Notes under the pieces: generated by a model
Seen by the model: only the letters and a program-made list of their open reading frames with translations
Database searches by the model: none
What the model was told of the DNA's origin: nothing
Translations under genes and position numbers: made by a program
Shown: piece after piece, positions 35,444 through 44,930 of the stretch
Position numbering within the stretch: position 1 is the first letter of the stretch
Layout of the letters: the number at the start of each line of letters is the position of its first letter
Source: CBDBBY01 sp965203795
Lineage (GTDB): Bacteria; Pseudomonadota; Alphaproteobacteria; Rhodobacterales; Rhodobacteraceae
DNA: 64,000 nucleotides
Assembly: GCA_965203795.1 (NCBI GenBank)
Contig: OZ241915.1
Span: 1,302,001-1,366,000 of the forward strand
Direction: 5' to 3'

Positions 35444-36823
35444 CTAATCGGCGGCTTCATGCAGCGCCGCCAGCATGCGCACCCAGCTGCGGATGCCCTT
35501 CCGGAAGCTTTCCAGGTCGTATTTCTCGTTCGGCGAGTGGATCTGGTCGTCGTCCTTTCCGAACCCGACCAGCAAGGAATCCATCCCCAGGATGTCTTGG
35601 AAGTGTCCGGCGATGGGAATCGATCCCCCGCATCCGGCGAACACCGCGGGTTTGCCCCATTCAGCAGCCAAAGCTCCGCGGCTCATCTCGAAGATCGGAT
35701 GGGAGGTGTCCATCCGGCTTGCTGGAGACGCGCCGTGCCCGGTGAATTCCGCCGTGCAATCCTCCGGGAGCCTCGCGCGCACGAATCCGCGGAAGTTCTT
35801 GCGGATAGCCAGCGGGTCCTGGCCGCCGACCAGCCGGAAGCTGATCTTCGCTTTCGCCGCCGACGGCAGAACCGTCTTGAAGCCTTCGCCGGAATAGCCC
35901 GAATCAAGCCCGTTCACCTCGCAGGTCGGGCGCGACCACGCCATTTCAAGCGGCATGCGGTCCTGTTCGCCCGCGGGTCGCGACAATCCGACCGCGCCAA
36001 GGAATTCGCCGTGGTCGAACCGGAGACCTCGCCACTGCTCCCTGACTGAATCCGGTAGCTCGGCGACACCATCGTAGAAGCCGGGAACCGCCACGCTTCC
36101 GTCGGGATTGTGCAGATCGGCAATGACGCGGCCTAGGACCCGGGCCGGATTCATTGCAATTCCTCCGTACAGCCCTGAATGCAGATCCTTGTCCGGGCCG
36201 ATTATCTCGACTTCCTCCGCAAGGAGACCTCGGAGCATGGTCACGATTGCCGGGGTATCTTTTCCGAACAAGCCGGTGTCGCAAATGATCGCGGCATCCG
36301 CCTTCAGTTCGTCGGCATTGGCCTCAAGGAACGGAACGAGCGACGGCGATGCGGATTCCTCCTCGCCCTCAAGCAGTACGGATATGTTTCGAGGCGCTTT
36401 GCCGAATTCGCGCTTCCATGACCTGCATGCCTCCACGAAGGTCATCAGCTGGCCCTTGTCGTCGCACGCGCCCCGGCCGCGGATCACTTTGCCGTTGCCG
36501 GTTTCTTCGATCGCAGGATCGAACGGATCCCTGTTCCACAGTTCGAGCGGGTCCACCGGCTGCACGTCGTAGTGCCCGTAGAAAAGGTAGCGCGGACCGG
36601 ATCCCTCGGCGTGCGCGACCACCATGGGATGCCCTTCGGTGGGCCGGGTTGAAGCATCGAACCCGATCGAGCGAAGGTCCGCCGCCATATGGTCCGCTGC
36701 TCTTGCGCATTCACTGGCATAGCCGGGATCAGTGGAAATTGACTGTATTTTCAACAGCTCAAACAATCTCGCGACGGAATCGTCGAGACCAGCGTCCGCG
36801 CGCGCAAGCAGTTCTTCAAGCAA
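35444..36823 (-). CDS. M20-family dipeptidase
   Basis: About 459 aa. Metal-binding motifs of the M20/CPG2 group appear: LFYGHYDVQPVD, GRGACDDKGQLMTFVEA, LEGEEESASPSL, CDTGLFGK and the late GGSIPIAGHFQDILG. A dimerisation lid domain separates the two halves. The frame is open to an ATG at 36895, but a TTG at 36823 lies 9 nt after AGGAG and gives the family's usual N terminus (LLEELLARADAGLDDSVARL), so I prefer it. It hydrolyses dipeptides in the cytoplasm using two metals. It converges with the PaaG-like gene. Confidence 0.88.
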   Translation of the reverse strand: MLEELLARADAGLDDSVARLFELLKIQSISTDPGYASECARAADHMAADLRSIGFDASTRPTEGHPMVVAHAEGSGPRYLFYGHYDVQPVDPLELWNRDPFDPAIEETGNGKVIRGRGACDDKGQLMTFVEACRSWKREFGKAPRNISVLLEGEEESASPSLVPFLEANADELKADAAIICDTGLFGKDTPAIVTMLRGLLAEEVEIIGPDKDLHSGLYGGIAMNPARVLGRVIADLHNPDGSVAVPGFYDGVAELPDSVREQWRGLRFDHGEFLGAVGLSRPAGEQDRMPLEMAWSRPTCEVNGLDSGYSGEGFKTVLPSAAKAKISFRLVGGQDPLAIRKNFRGFVRARLPEDCTAEFTGHGASPASRMDTSHPIFEMSRGALAAEWGKPAVFAGCGGSIPIAGHFQDILGMDSLLVGFGKDDDQIHSPNEKYDLESFRKGIRSWVRMLAALHEAAD

Positions 36824-36904
36824 CGGGTTTGCTCCTCTTCCTTCCGGACGGCCTATGCCGCGCCGCATTCGCACTGGCCTGCGCCCGCCCGGCAAAATGA
36901 AACC

Positions 36905-38134
36905 TCACGGGCGGTATCGCCCTTCCTTGATCCATCCTCCGCCGAGAACACGCGTCGAGTCCGGCGCATAAAATACACAGGCCTGCCCCGGCGACACCGC
37001 GGCTTCCGGCGCTAACAGCTCGACCTCCGCGAAACCGTCCGGAAGCGGCCGGATCGCTGCGGCGCGCGACGGACGGGTGGACCTGATCTTCACTTCCGCC
37101 TCCCAGATGGGCTTTGAATCGAAAGGCCCGTCGCCAAGCCAGTTCACTTCGCCGACCAGTATCCGGGCGGATTCGAGCTCGCTCTTGGGTCCGACCACGA
37201 CTTCCCTCCGGTCGGGATCGAGTCGCACGACGTACAGAGGGTCCTTGAGGCCGCCGATTCCCAGCCCCCGCCGCTGGCCCACCGTGAAATGAATGACGCC
37301 GTCATGGCTGCCTACGGCGTTGCCGTCCATGTCCACGATGTCTCCCGGCTCGGCCGCGCCCGGCCTCAGCTTCTTGATCACGTCCGCGTAATTCCCTTCC
37401 GGCACGAAGCAGATGTCCTGGCTGTCCGGCTTCTCCGCGACCGCGAGGCCGAATTTGCGGGCTAGGTCGCGCGTGACCGACTTCGCGGCAACGCCGCCGA
37501 GCGGGAAGCGGAGATACTCCAGCTGCTCCTGCGTCGTCGTGAACAGGAAGTAGGACTGGTCGCGGTCGGGGTCGGCGGCACGGTGCAGCTCGGTGCCGAA
37601 GGGTCCTTCCGTCCGCCTTATGTAATGGCCCGTTGCCAGGCAGTCCGCGCCGAGATCCTTCGCGGTGCCGAGAAGCTCTTCGAATTTGACCCGCTGGTTG
37701 CATCGGATGCAGGGCACCGGCGTCGCTCCAGCAAGGTAGCTGTCCGCGAACTCGTCCATGACTTCGCTTCTGAAAAGGCTTTCGTAGTCAAGGACGTAGT
37801 GGGGAAACCCCATCGTCTCCGATATTCTCCGTGCGTCATGAATGTCGCGGCCCGCGCAGCAGGCGCGGGTTTTCGCGATCATGGCACCGTGGTCGTAGAG
37901 CTGCATGGTGACGCCCACGACATCGAAGCCGTCCTCGGCAAGCATCGCTGCGACGACGGAACTGTCCACACCTCCCGACATCGCCACGACGACCCGCGTC
38001 TTCGAAGGCGGCTTCGGGAACCCGAGCTGGTTCTTTTGGGCTGCTGGCGCGGTTGCGCACATGTCGGTTCCGTAAGGCAGGCGTTGCGGCAGTTCGGATT
38101 CGCTGGACCGGATTGGCATTTGCCAGACGCGCAC
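36905..38134 (-). CDS. mnmA: tRNA-specific 2-thiouridylase MnmA
   Basis: The PP-loop ATPase motif is VVVAMSGGVDSSVVAAMLAEDG. The two catalytic cysteines are in VPCIRCNQRVKF and DSQDICFVPEGNY. ATGHYIRR and FTVGQRRGLG are further MnmA hallmarks. It thiolates U34 of tRNA-Lys/Glu/Gln. The start is uncertain: the longest frame begins at a GTG at 38134, with ATGs at 38119 and 38062; most relatives start about ten residues before GFPKPP, which favours the shorter form. Confidence 0.94.
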   Translation of the reverse strand: MRVWQMPIRSSESELPQRLPYGTDMCATAPAAQKNQLGFPKPPSKTRVVVAMSGGVDSSVVAAMLAEDGFDVVGVTMQLYDHGAMIAKTRACCAGRDIHDARRISETMGFPHYVLDYESLFRSEVMDEFADSYLAGATPVPCIRCNQRVKFEELLGTAKDLGADCLATGHYIRRTEGPFGTELHRAADPDRDQSYFLFTTTQEQLEYLRFPLGGVAAKSVTRDLARKFGLAVAEKPDSQDICFVPEGNYADVIKKLRPGAAEPGDIVDMDGNAVGSHDGVIHFTVGQRRGLGIGGLKDPLYVVRLDPDRREVVVGPKSELESARILVGEVNWLGDGPFDSKPIWEAEVKIRSTRPSRAAAIRPLPDGFAEVELLAPEAAVSPGQACVFYAPDSTRVLGGGWIKEGRYRP

Positions 38135-38335
38135 GGCAGCCGAGCCGGCTGCCCTTTGATATACCGCCGCGCCGATTGCCGCAATTTTCCGCCGGGCGGG
38201 GCTTGGGGCTTCGTGACAGCTTCAAATCAAGGCTCGTCGCTTGAAGCATTTAGTGTGCAAAGAATAAGTTGCAAGGAAGCTCGTTCCGGGCTTCGGATTC
38301 CGATTCCGCGTTTCGGGCGATCAAGGGGCAGTTCC

Positions 38336-40468
38336 ATGGCAAACGTTCGGGAGATTCCCGTCGGCGAGCTGACCGCGGAACAGGCGAAGACGGAAATCGA
38401 CGATCTGACAAGCGCAATCAATTCGGCTGCTGATGCCTACTACCGGCGCGACGATCCTGAAATCGAGGACTCCGAATTCGACAGCCGGAAGGACCGGCTC
38501 AAAGATATCGAGGAACGGTTTCCGGAACTGAAGGCGCAGGATTCCCCGACCGGCAAAGTAGGGGCTGCGCCCGCCGAAGGCTTCGAAAAGGCAAGGCATG
38601 ACCAGCGGATGCTTTCGCTGGACAATGCGTTCGAAGCCGCCGATGTCCACGAGTTCGACGGGCGCGTGCGCCGCTTCCTCGGCCTGTCGCCGAATGACAA
38701 GGTCGACTACACGGCGGAGCCGAAGTTCGACGGCCTTTCGATATCGCTGAGCTACGAAAACGGGCGGCTGGCGCAGGCGGCGACCCGGGGCGACGGCACG
38801 GTCGGCGAGGTCGTGACCCGGAATGTCCTTACGATCAGCGAGATTCCGGAAGCCATCGACGATGCGCCGGGCCGCATGGAGGTGCGCGGCGAAATCATCA
38901 TGCTCCGCGCGGACTTCGAGGAGTTGAACAGGCAGCAAGCGGAGGCGGGCGCCAAAACGTTCGCGAACCCGCGGAACGCGGCGGCGGGGTCGCTCCGGCA
39001 GATTGACAGTTCAGTGACGCGGGCGAGGCCGCTCCACTTCTTCGCGCATGGCTTGGGCATGGTTTCGGAGCCGTTGGCGGCATCGGCTTCCGAAGCGATG
39101 GAGCGCTTGGAGGCGTTCGGGTTCGCGACCAGCGGCTGGATTAGGAAATGCGCCGGAGTTGCCGAATTGCTCAAGCATTACCGGCGGATCGAAGAGACGA
39201 GGGCAGACCTCGGCTACGACATCGATGGCGTTGTCTACAAAGTCGACAGCGTCAAGCTGCAAACGCGGCTCGGCAACAGCTCGACCGCGCCGCGCTGGGC
39301 GATCGCCCACAAGTTCCCGGCCGAGACCGCGTGGACGAGGGTCGAAGCGATAGAGATCCAAGTCGGGCGGACCGGAGCTCTGTCGCCGGTGGCGCGGCTC
39401 CAGCCGGTCACCGTAGGCGGCGTTTCGGTTTCCAACGCAACGCTCCACAACGAGGACTACATCGCCGGAAAGGATTCCGACGGCTCTTCCATTCGCAAGT
39501 CGGACATCAGGGTCGGCGACTGGGTCAAGGTGTACCGCGCAGGCGATGTGATTCCGAAGGTCGCGGATGTAGACTTGGAGAAGCGGCCGCCGGATTCCGA
39601 ACGGTACGCGTTCCCTGAGGAATGCCCGGTCTGCCGCTCGAAGGCCGTTCGGCCGGAAGGCGACGCGGTGCGCCGATGCACGGGCGACCTTTCCTGCCCG
39701 GCGCAATCGGTTGCCCGGCTGCGGCATTTCGTTTCCCGGCCCGCGCTCAATATCGAAGGGTTGGGAGACCGTTTGATCGAGCAGTTTGCCGAAGAGGGTC
39801 TGCTCAAGGATCCGGCCGACATTTTCGAGCTCGAAGAAAGGATCGGAACAGGCGAAAACAAGCTTGCGGACAGGCACGGCTGGGGAGAGAAATCCGCGGA
39901 GAATTTGTTTTCCGAAATCCGCGACAAGCAGCAGGTGCCGCTCGCTAAACTGATTTTCGCCTTGGGAATCAGGCACGTGGGGGAAGGGGTGTCCAGGCGT
40001 TTGGCCAGGCATCTGGGGAGCTGGAAGAAGTTCCGCCGCACCGTTCTCGGTGCGGCCGCCAAGGAGGGTGAAGTCTGGGACGAGCTCGTTTCCCTCGAAG
40101 GCATTGGCCGGGTGATCGCTGATTCGCTTGTCGACGCTTTCAGCCGCTTCGAAACGAGCGGGCTGGCGGAGCGCCTGACTCGGCACCTATCTATCGAGGA
40201 TCACGCCGGGGCGGGGGCGGCTGCCGGAGTGCTCGCCGGCAAGGTCGTCGTGTTCACCGGCACGCTGGAAAAAATGACGCGGGCGGAAGCCAAGTCCAGC
40301 GCGGAAGCGCGCGGCGCGCGGATCACGGGGTCGGTCTCGAAGAACACCGACCTTGTCATCGCTGGCGCCGGGGCAGGCAGCAAGGCAAAAAAGGCCGCGG
40401 AACTGGGAGTGGAAGTCGCGACCGAGGATCAGTGGCTGGAGATGCTGGGCTCGGCGTCGGATCTCTGA
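38336..40468 (+). CDS. ligA: NAD-dependent DNA ligase
   Basis: A 710-aa protein. The adenylated lysine is K130 in AEPKFDGLSISL. Later domains follow in order: OB fold (FPAETAWTRVEAIEIQVGRTG), the Cys4 zinc finger (CPVCRSKAV..RRCTGDLSCPAQ), helix-hairpin-helix repeats (FALGIRHVGEGVSRRLARHL) and a C-terminal BRCT domain (LAGKVVVFTGTLEKMTRAEA). It seals nicks during replication and repair. The start at 38336 matches the family N terminus (LTAEQAKTEIDDLTSAINSA). The gene is divergent from mnmA. Confidence 0.97.
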   Translation: MANVREIPVGELTAEQAKTEIDDLTSAINSAADAYYRRDDPEIEDSEFDSRKDRLKDIEERFPELKAQDSPTGKVGAAPAEGFEKARHDQRMLSLDNAFEAADVHEFDGRVRRFLGLSPNDKVDYTAEPKFDGLSISLSYENGRLAQAATRGDGTVGEVVTRNVLTISEIPEAIDDAPGRMEVRGEIIMLRADFEELNRQQAEAGAKTFANPRNAAAGSLRQIDSSVTRARPLHFFAHGLGMVSEPLAASASEAMERLEAFGFATSGWIRKCAGVAELLKHYRRIEETRADLGYDIDGVVYKVDSVKLQTRLGNSSTAPRWAIAHKFPAETAWTRVEAIEIQVGRTGALSPVARLQPVTVGGVSVSNATLHNEDYIAGKDSDGSSIRKSDIRVGDWVKVYRAGDVIPKVADVDLEKRPPDSERYAFPEECPVCRSKAVRPEGDAVRRCTGDLSCPAQSVARLRHFVSRPALNIEGLGDRLIEQFAEEGLLKDPADIFELEERIGTGENKLADRHGWGEKSAENLFSEIRDKQQVPLAKLIFALGIRHVGEGVSRRLARHLGSWKKFRRTVLGAAAKEGEVWDELVSLEGIGRVIADSLVDAFSRFETSGLAERLTRHLSIEDHAGAGAAAGVLAGKVVVFTGTLEKMTRAEAKSSAEARGARITGSVSKNTDLVIAGAGAGSKAKKAAELGVEVATEDQWLEMLGSASDL

Positions 40469-40528
40469 CGGCCGCTTCGCGGAAACCGCGCCGCCTCTGG
40501 ATCGTCTCGGCCGGATTTCCGATCGCGT

Positions 40529-41008
40529 CTACTCGACTTCGGCCAAATGCTCGCGTTTGCTTGCCTCTGGCTCCAGTGCTTGGTCGAAGGCCGCCAGAGT
40601 GGCGTCCAGCGAAAGCATGATGGACGCGTGCCGATTCTTGTAGTCCTTGGCTGGCCGGAGAACGGACAGGGCGTCGAACGGCGGACTCGGCGCCGGGCCA
40701 TCCTCCTTGAGCATCGCATGCAGCTCCGTGCGGGCCAGCTCGATTTCCTGCCTTGTGCGGCCGAGGGCGTTGGAGCCGACGACCGACGCTGCTGCCTGCC
40801 CCAAGGCGCAGGCCTTTACGTCGTGGCCGAATTCCGAAATCCTACGGTCTTTCAGGATGAGGTCTACCGTGACCGTTGATCCGCACAGCGGTGAACGGAT
40901 CTTTGCGGTAGAGTCCGGGCGTTCAAGCCGCTCCGTCCTTGGGATGGCGGCCGCCAGCGCAAGGATTTGCTGAGAGTACAGCTGGATCAGATGCTTGTCT
41001 TGGGTCAT
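40529..41008 (-). CDS. NifU/IscU-like iron-sulfur cluster scaffold
   Basis: About 159 aa from ATG 41008 (MTQDKHLIQLY). The NifU N-terminal domain is indicated by SPLCGSTVTVDLILKDRRIS and VKACALGQAAASVVG, with two of the cluster-ligating cysteines in these blocks. The third cysteine expected near the C terminus is not evident. It probably builds or transfers Fe-S clusters. It is divergent from hisI across ~75 bp and converges with ligA. Confidence 0.85.
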   Translation of the reverse strand: MTQDKHLIQLYSQQILALAAAIPRTERLERPDSTAKIRSPLCGSTVTVDLILKDRRISEFGHDVKACALGQAAASVVGSNALGRTRQEIELARTELHAMLKEDGPAPSPPFDALSVLRPAKDYKNRHASIMLSLDATLAAFDQALEPEASKREHLAEVE

Positions 41009-41085
41009 GGCTGGCACGCTGGTCCACTGCGCCTTCGACGCATGGAGGTCAGGAATTGGAAAACTCCGCTCGAACCGGATTCAAT

Positions 41086-41421
41086 ATGGAATCGCTGAAA
41101 TTTGGCAAGGACGGCCTTGTTCCGGCTGTTGCTCAGGACCATAAGACGGGACAGGTTCTGATGCTCGCGTGGATGGATTCGACAGCGATCGAACAGACGC
41201 TCGAAACCGGATTGGCGACGTACTGGTCCAGATCCAGGAAGGAATACTGGGTCAAGGGCAAGACCAGCGGCAGTTTCCAGCACATCGTCGACGTAAGAAT
41301 CGACTGCGACATGGACTGCGTGCTTCTGGTGGTGAATCAGACGGGCAACGCGTGCCATACGGGACGTCGCACATGCTTCTACCGCTCGATCGCCGGAGGA
41401 ACGTTGACGGAGGTGGCATAG
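41086..41421 (+). CDS. hisI: Phosphoribosyl-AMP cyclohydrolase
   Basis: A 111-aa HisI. Conserved blocks are VLMLAWMDSTAIEQTLETG, YWSRSRKEYWVKGKTSG and the zinc-binding DCDMDCVLLVV with CHTGRRTCFYRS. It opens the purine ring of PR-AMP in histidine synthesis. It is a stand-alone HisI without a fused HisE domain, as in most alphaproteobacteria. Confidence 0.95.
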   Translation: MESLKFGKDGLVPAVAQDHKTGQVLMLAWMDSTAIEQTLETGLATYWSRSRKEYWVKGKTSGSFQHIVDVRIDCDMDCVLLVVNQTGNACHTGRRTCFYRSIAGGTLTEVA

Positions 41422-41514
41422 GGCCGTTTCTACTCCCGTTGCCCAAGGGGGCTCGCCGGACCGCCTGGATGTGCGGCTGAACCAGCATCGGAACCCGCCG
41501 ACGCGTTTTGGTTC

Positions 41515-42423
41515 TTACATTTCCGCCGCAGGTTGCTGGTTGGCGAACTGCTCGGCAAGCAGCCTGACATCGCTAGGCGTGCCCCCGCGCTCGCGGTAGG
41601 CGCGGATGGCTAGGGCGTCTTCACGTTTCGCCAAGCGGCGGCCGTTTTCGTCCCTCACCAGCGGATGGTGATTCCAAACCGGCACCGGAAGCTCCAGCAG
41701 CGCTTGCAGCAGCCGGTGCAGGGGCGTTGATTCGAAAAGGTCGGCTCCCCGCGTCACGTGCGTTACGCCCTGCGCAGCGTCATCGACAACGACCGAAAGG
41801 TGGTACGAAGTTCCAGCGTCCCTGCGTGCAAGCACGATGTCGCCGAATCCGCCCAGAAGATCCTCGGGATCAAGATGGCGAATTCCCGCGCGCAGAGGCG
41901 AAATTTCCTCGAACCGAAGGTTTCGGAGGGCATCCGCGCCGCCTAGGAACGCGATCGCCTTGCGAATGTTAAGTCGGACGGAATCGGAAGCTTCACGCTC
42001 CGACATGATCCGGCCGCGGCATGTTCCCGGATAGGCGGTCGTCGTCGCAGGCTTGGACACGGAATCGCGTTCCGGCGCGCTTTCCTGCGGGGCGGCAAGC
42101 GCTTCGCGGATGTCCCGCCGCGAGCAGCGGCACGGATAGCACAGGCCTCGCTCGGCTAGGCGCTCAAGCGCCTCCAAATAGGCAGGCATCCGCTCCGATT
42201 GCCGCATGACCGGTTTGGGCCATCGGATGCCGAGCCAGCAGAGATCCTCGCAGATCGCCTTTTCGAATTCCGGCTTGGACCTTGTGCGGTCGATGTCCTC
42301 TATTCGAAGCAGGAACTCCCCGCCTGACGCCGCCGCGGCATCCCAGGCAGTCAAGGCCGAATAAGCGTGGCCGAGATGAAGGTAGCCGGAAGGCGAGGGC
42401 GCGAACCTCTCGCGGCGGACCAT
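41515..42423 (-). CDS. gluQ: Glutamyl-Q tRNA(Asp) synthetase
   Basis: About 302 aa, a truncated class I GluRS catalytic domain. The HIGH motif appears as FAPSPSGYLHLGHAYSAL and the KMSKS equivalent as RRLAKREDA. The zinc-site region is YPCRCSRRDIR. GluQ adds glutamate to queuosine in tRNA-Asp. Its ATG (42423) overlaps the methyltransferase stop as TGATG. A GTG at 42426 is an alternative start. Confidence 0.93.
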   Translation of the reverse strand: MVRRERFAPSPSGYLHLGHAYSALTAWDAAAASGGEFLLRIEDIDRTRSKPEFEKAICEDLCWLGIRWPKPVMRQSERMPAYLEALERLAERGLCYPCRCSRRDIREALAAPQESAPERDSVSKPATTTAYPGTCRGRIMSEREASDSVRLNIRKAIAFLGGADALRNLRFEEISPLRAGIRHLDPEDLLGGFGDIVLARRDAGTSYHLSVVVDDAAQGVTHVTRGADLFESTPLHRLLQALLELPVPVWNHHPLVRDENGRRLAKREDALAIRAYRERGGTPSDVRLLAEQFANQQPAAEM

Positions 42424-43040
42424 CACGCCTTTTCAAGGACGTGGACCATCGCCTTCAAGCCGATGCCCGGAAGATGGTCCCCGTATTCCTTGAACAGCAA
42501 GCGGGCGGAGCCGGTGTCGACGAACTCGGAAACCCGCGCTTGGTATCCGGCGTCCTGAAGCGTGTGGTCGTTGTATGAGAAGGTGAGGGTGCCGCCTGAG
42601 GGCAGCAGGTTTATCAAGGCGTCGAGCGTGGATATCGGTGCTGCGCCGACGCTGATCACGCCGACCGCGGCGATATGGCGGTATTGTCCCAAGCGGAACG
42701 GGAGTTCCGCATCGGCGTCGATCTGCCATAGATTCCGGTAGATTCCTTTCCGTTCCGCCACCTCGAGCATGCGCTTGGATATGTCGCAGCCGTCGATAGC
42801 GGAAAAGCCCGCTTTCGCCAGCTGATCGCCTGAAATTCCGGTACCGCAGCCGAAGTCCAGCATAGGTTCGCTTTTGTCGTCCGCGACGTCCGCAAGCGCT
42901 TTGGCGCAGCGTTCCGGAACGATGTAGCCATTGCCGCAAACGGAATCGTCGTAGGATTCCGACCATTCGTCGTAATGCTTTTTGACGTCATCCGCGGACC
43001 TCAGTTCATAGACTTCCGTCAGAAAATCCCTTTCGGACAT
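42423..43040 (-). CDS. Class I SAM-dependent methyltransferase
   Basis: A 205-aa protein with the SAM-binding motif PMLDFGCGTGISGDQLAKAG (motif I) and GCDISKRMLEVAERKGIY (acidic loop). N-terminal DDVKKHYDEWSESYDDSV is like small-molecule methyltransferases of the WBSCR27 type. The acceptor is unknown. It is coupled to gluQ by a 1-nt overlap, which suggests a joint transcript. Confidence 0.85.
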   Translation of the reverse strand: MSERDFLTEVYELRSADDVKKHYDEWSESYDDSVCGNGYIVPERCAKALADVADDKSEPMLDFGCGTGISGDQLAKAGFSAIDGCDISKRMLEVAERKGIYRNLWQIDADAELPFRLGQYRHIAAVGVISVGAAPISTLDALINLLPSGGTLTFSYNDHTLQDAGYQARVSEFVDTGSARLLFKEYGDHLPGIGLKAMVHVLEKA

Positions 43041-43111
43041 TTAGGCACTCCTTCCCGTTCGTCCTTTCGCATGCCGGGCGTTAAGCGTGTCCCGCTCTTT
43101 GGCAGAATCAG

Positions 43112-43370
43112 CTCGGCGCAGCTTGAAATCCGTTCGCCGGTGCGGGCGGCAGGCGACGGGCGCTGCGGGATGCGAAAGACTGGCTCTCGTCCGCTGCAGG
43201 CGGCTGCCAGACCTGAACGACCATCCGCAATCCCCTCCTTGGCAGGCGGGATTGCTCCCGGCAGGGAGGTTACAAACCGGGCCTGCTATTGGAAGCAGGT
43301 CCTCGGAGCCGCGCCGGTTCGCCTGGCGGTCGGAATTCTGATTGTCCGCCCATTCTTGTGCCAATTGCGG
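43112..43370 (+). pseudogene. IS630 orfA-like relic, copy A
   Basis: Aligned by eye, this stretch matches 45890-46110 through shared blocks such as GCGGGCGGCAG, GCTGCCAGACCTGAACG, GGGATTGCTCC and TCGGAGCCGCGCCGGTTCGC, in the same orientation. Copy B has a recognisable IS630 orfA start, so this is a decayed relative lacking that start. Several frame breaks are present. The remaining gap to 43553 contains nothing else that I recognise. Confidence 0.6.
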
Positions 43371-43553
43371 ATGACGTCAAGCAATTCTGCGGGCTGGCGC
43401 AGCGCTATCATGTGCGGATGCCCCAGAAACGCGGAATCATTCCTTGTCCACACACGATTTCCTTGTAGGGTGCCGTAAGTTTGTTGACTTTTCGTTCATT
43501 CTGGCGGATCTTTCGAAATCTCGGCCGACGATTGGGCTTAAGGACCTCGCGCC

Positions 43554-44930
43554 ATGGATTCACTTGCTGCAGGAAGCAATGCCGCCCATGCCGGAGCACC
43601 TGGAACGGGCCGTCCAGTGGGCGTCGATCTGTTCAGCGGTGCCGGCGGAATGAGTCTGGGATTCGAGCAAGCCGGGTTCGATGTTGCGGCTGCCGTAGAG
43701 TTAGACCCGGTCCATGCCTGCGTCCACAGCTACAATTTCCCCAACTGCAAGATCATCCCAAATTCAGTCGCCTATTTGTCGGGAAGCGAATTGCGTAGTC
43801 AAGCCGGTCTCAATGGCCGACCCGTCGACGTGGTCTTCGGAGGAGCGCCATGCCAAGGATTTTCGCTTATCGGCCGCCGCGCTATCGACGATCCTCGCAA
43901 CTCGCTTGTGCGCGATTTTGCAAGGCTCGTGGCGGAGTTGGATGCCCGCAGCTTCGTATTCGAAAATGTGAAAGGCCTTACAGTTGGGCGGCACCGTGTT
44001 CTGCTTGAAGAGCTGATCGAATTGTTCAAATCGCTGGGATATGTCGTGCGCACTCCTTGGAAGGTTCTTGACGCTGCGAATTTTGGAACGCCGCAGGATC
44101 GACGCCGCCTTTTCCTGCTAGGAATAAAACAAGGAACTGCCGTACCAGCCTATCCATCGCCGATTACCGCTAGGAAGGGCGACAATGACTTGCTTCCACT
44201 AGGACCAACCTGTTCCGATGCGTTGAGTGATCTCCCGAACCCGGAGAACTATCCTGAACTGGAAACTTCGGATTCCGTGCGCTTGCCAAAGGAAGCATGG
44301 GGAGTGCCGTGCGATTATGCAGCCAAGATGCGAACCTTGGAAAGGGAATCTTGGGCATTCGGCTACGTCCGGCACTGGGACCCGACGCTCCTATCCTCGT
44401 CAGCACGAACTCGGCACACGAACATATCCCGCCGACGTTTTTCCAGTACCGCACCCGGCACCGTCGAACCGATCTCGCGTTTCTTCAGGCTTTCGCCGGA
44501 CGGCGTCGCGAACACCCTCCGCGCGGGCACGGATTCCGCACGTGGTGCCTTCACAAGCCCTCGACCTATCCACTTCGCCGCGGCGCGCTGCATAACCGTG
44601 CGCGAAATGGCGAGGCTGCATGGATTTCCCGACTGGTTTCGTTTCCACGTCACCAAGTGGCACGGTGCCCGGCAGGTCGGAAACGCAGTGCCGCCGCCCC
44701 TTGCAAGAGCGGTCGCTGAAGCGGTCGCTGATGCGTTAGGCGTGCAACCAATTCGTCCAAGCGCGATTCATGATTTAGGTGACGAAACACTTTTAAGCAT
44801 GGGAATGAGAGATGCCGCAAAATATTGGGACGTGCCGGTTCCAATAGGTAAACGAGATCGAAAGAGTGGCGATAGAAAGCGAAAACAACACGATATTGAG
44901 AGGGAGCGTCTCATGCTTTCTGTTGCGTGA
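43554..44930 (+). CDS. C5-cytosine DNA methyltransferase
   Basis: A 458-aa enzyme with ordered motifs: I (VDLFSGAGGMSLGFEQAGF), IV with catalytic Cys (VVFGGAPCQGFSLIG), VI (FVFENVKGL), VIII (FGTPQDRRRLFLLGI), a target-recognition region at ~230-360, then IX-X (REMARLHGFPDWF, QVGNAVPPPLA). It transfers a methyl group to cytosine in a specific DNA site, with the site not predictable. Its stop overlaps the next gene (TGATG), which encodes a likely cognate nuclease. The C-terminal tail is lysine/arginine-rich. The region becomes visibly more AT-rich toward its 3' end, consistent with horizontal transfer. Confidence 0.93.
   Translation: MDSLAAGSNAAHAGAPGTGRPVGVDLFSGAGGMSLGFEQAGFDVAAAVELDPVHACVHSYNFPNCKIIPNSVAYLSGSELRSQAGLNGRPVDVVFGGAPCQGFSLIGRRAIDDPRNSLVRDFARLVAELDARSFVFENVKGLTVGRHRVLLEELIELFKSLGYVVRTPWKVLDAANFGTPQDRRRLFLLGIKQGTAVPAYPSPITARKGDNDLLPLGPTCSDALSDLPNPENYPELETSDSVRLPKEAWGVPCDYAAKMRTLERESWAFGYVRHWDPTLLSSSARTRHTNISRRRFSSTAPGTVEPISRFFRLSPDGVANTLRAGTDSARGAFTSPRPIHFAAARCITVREMARLHGFPDWFRFHVTKWHGARQVGNAVPPPLARAVAEAVADALGVQPIRPSAIHDLGDETLLSMGMRDAAKYWDVPVPIGKRDRKSGDRKRKQHDIERERLMLSVA

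Noticed and set aside
43408..43599. Possible controller (C) protein gene before the methyltransferase
   Set aside because: No helix-turn-helix is seen in any frame of the 43371-43553 gap, and the frames overlap the methyltransferase start.
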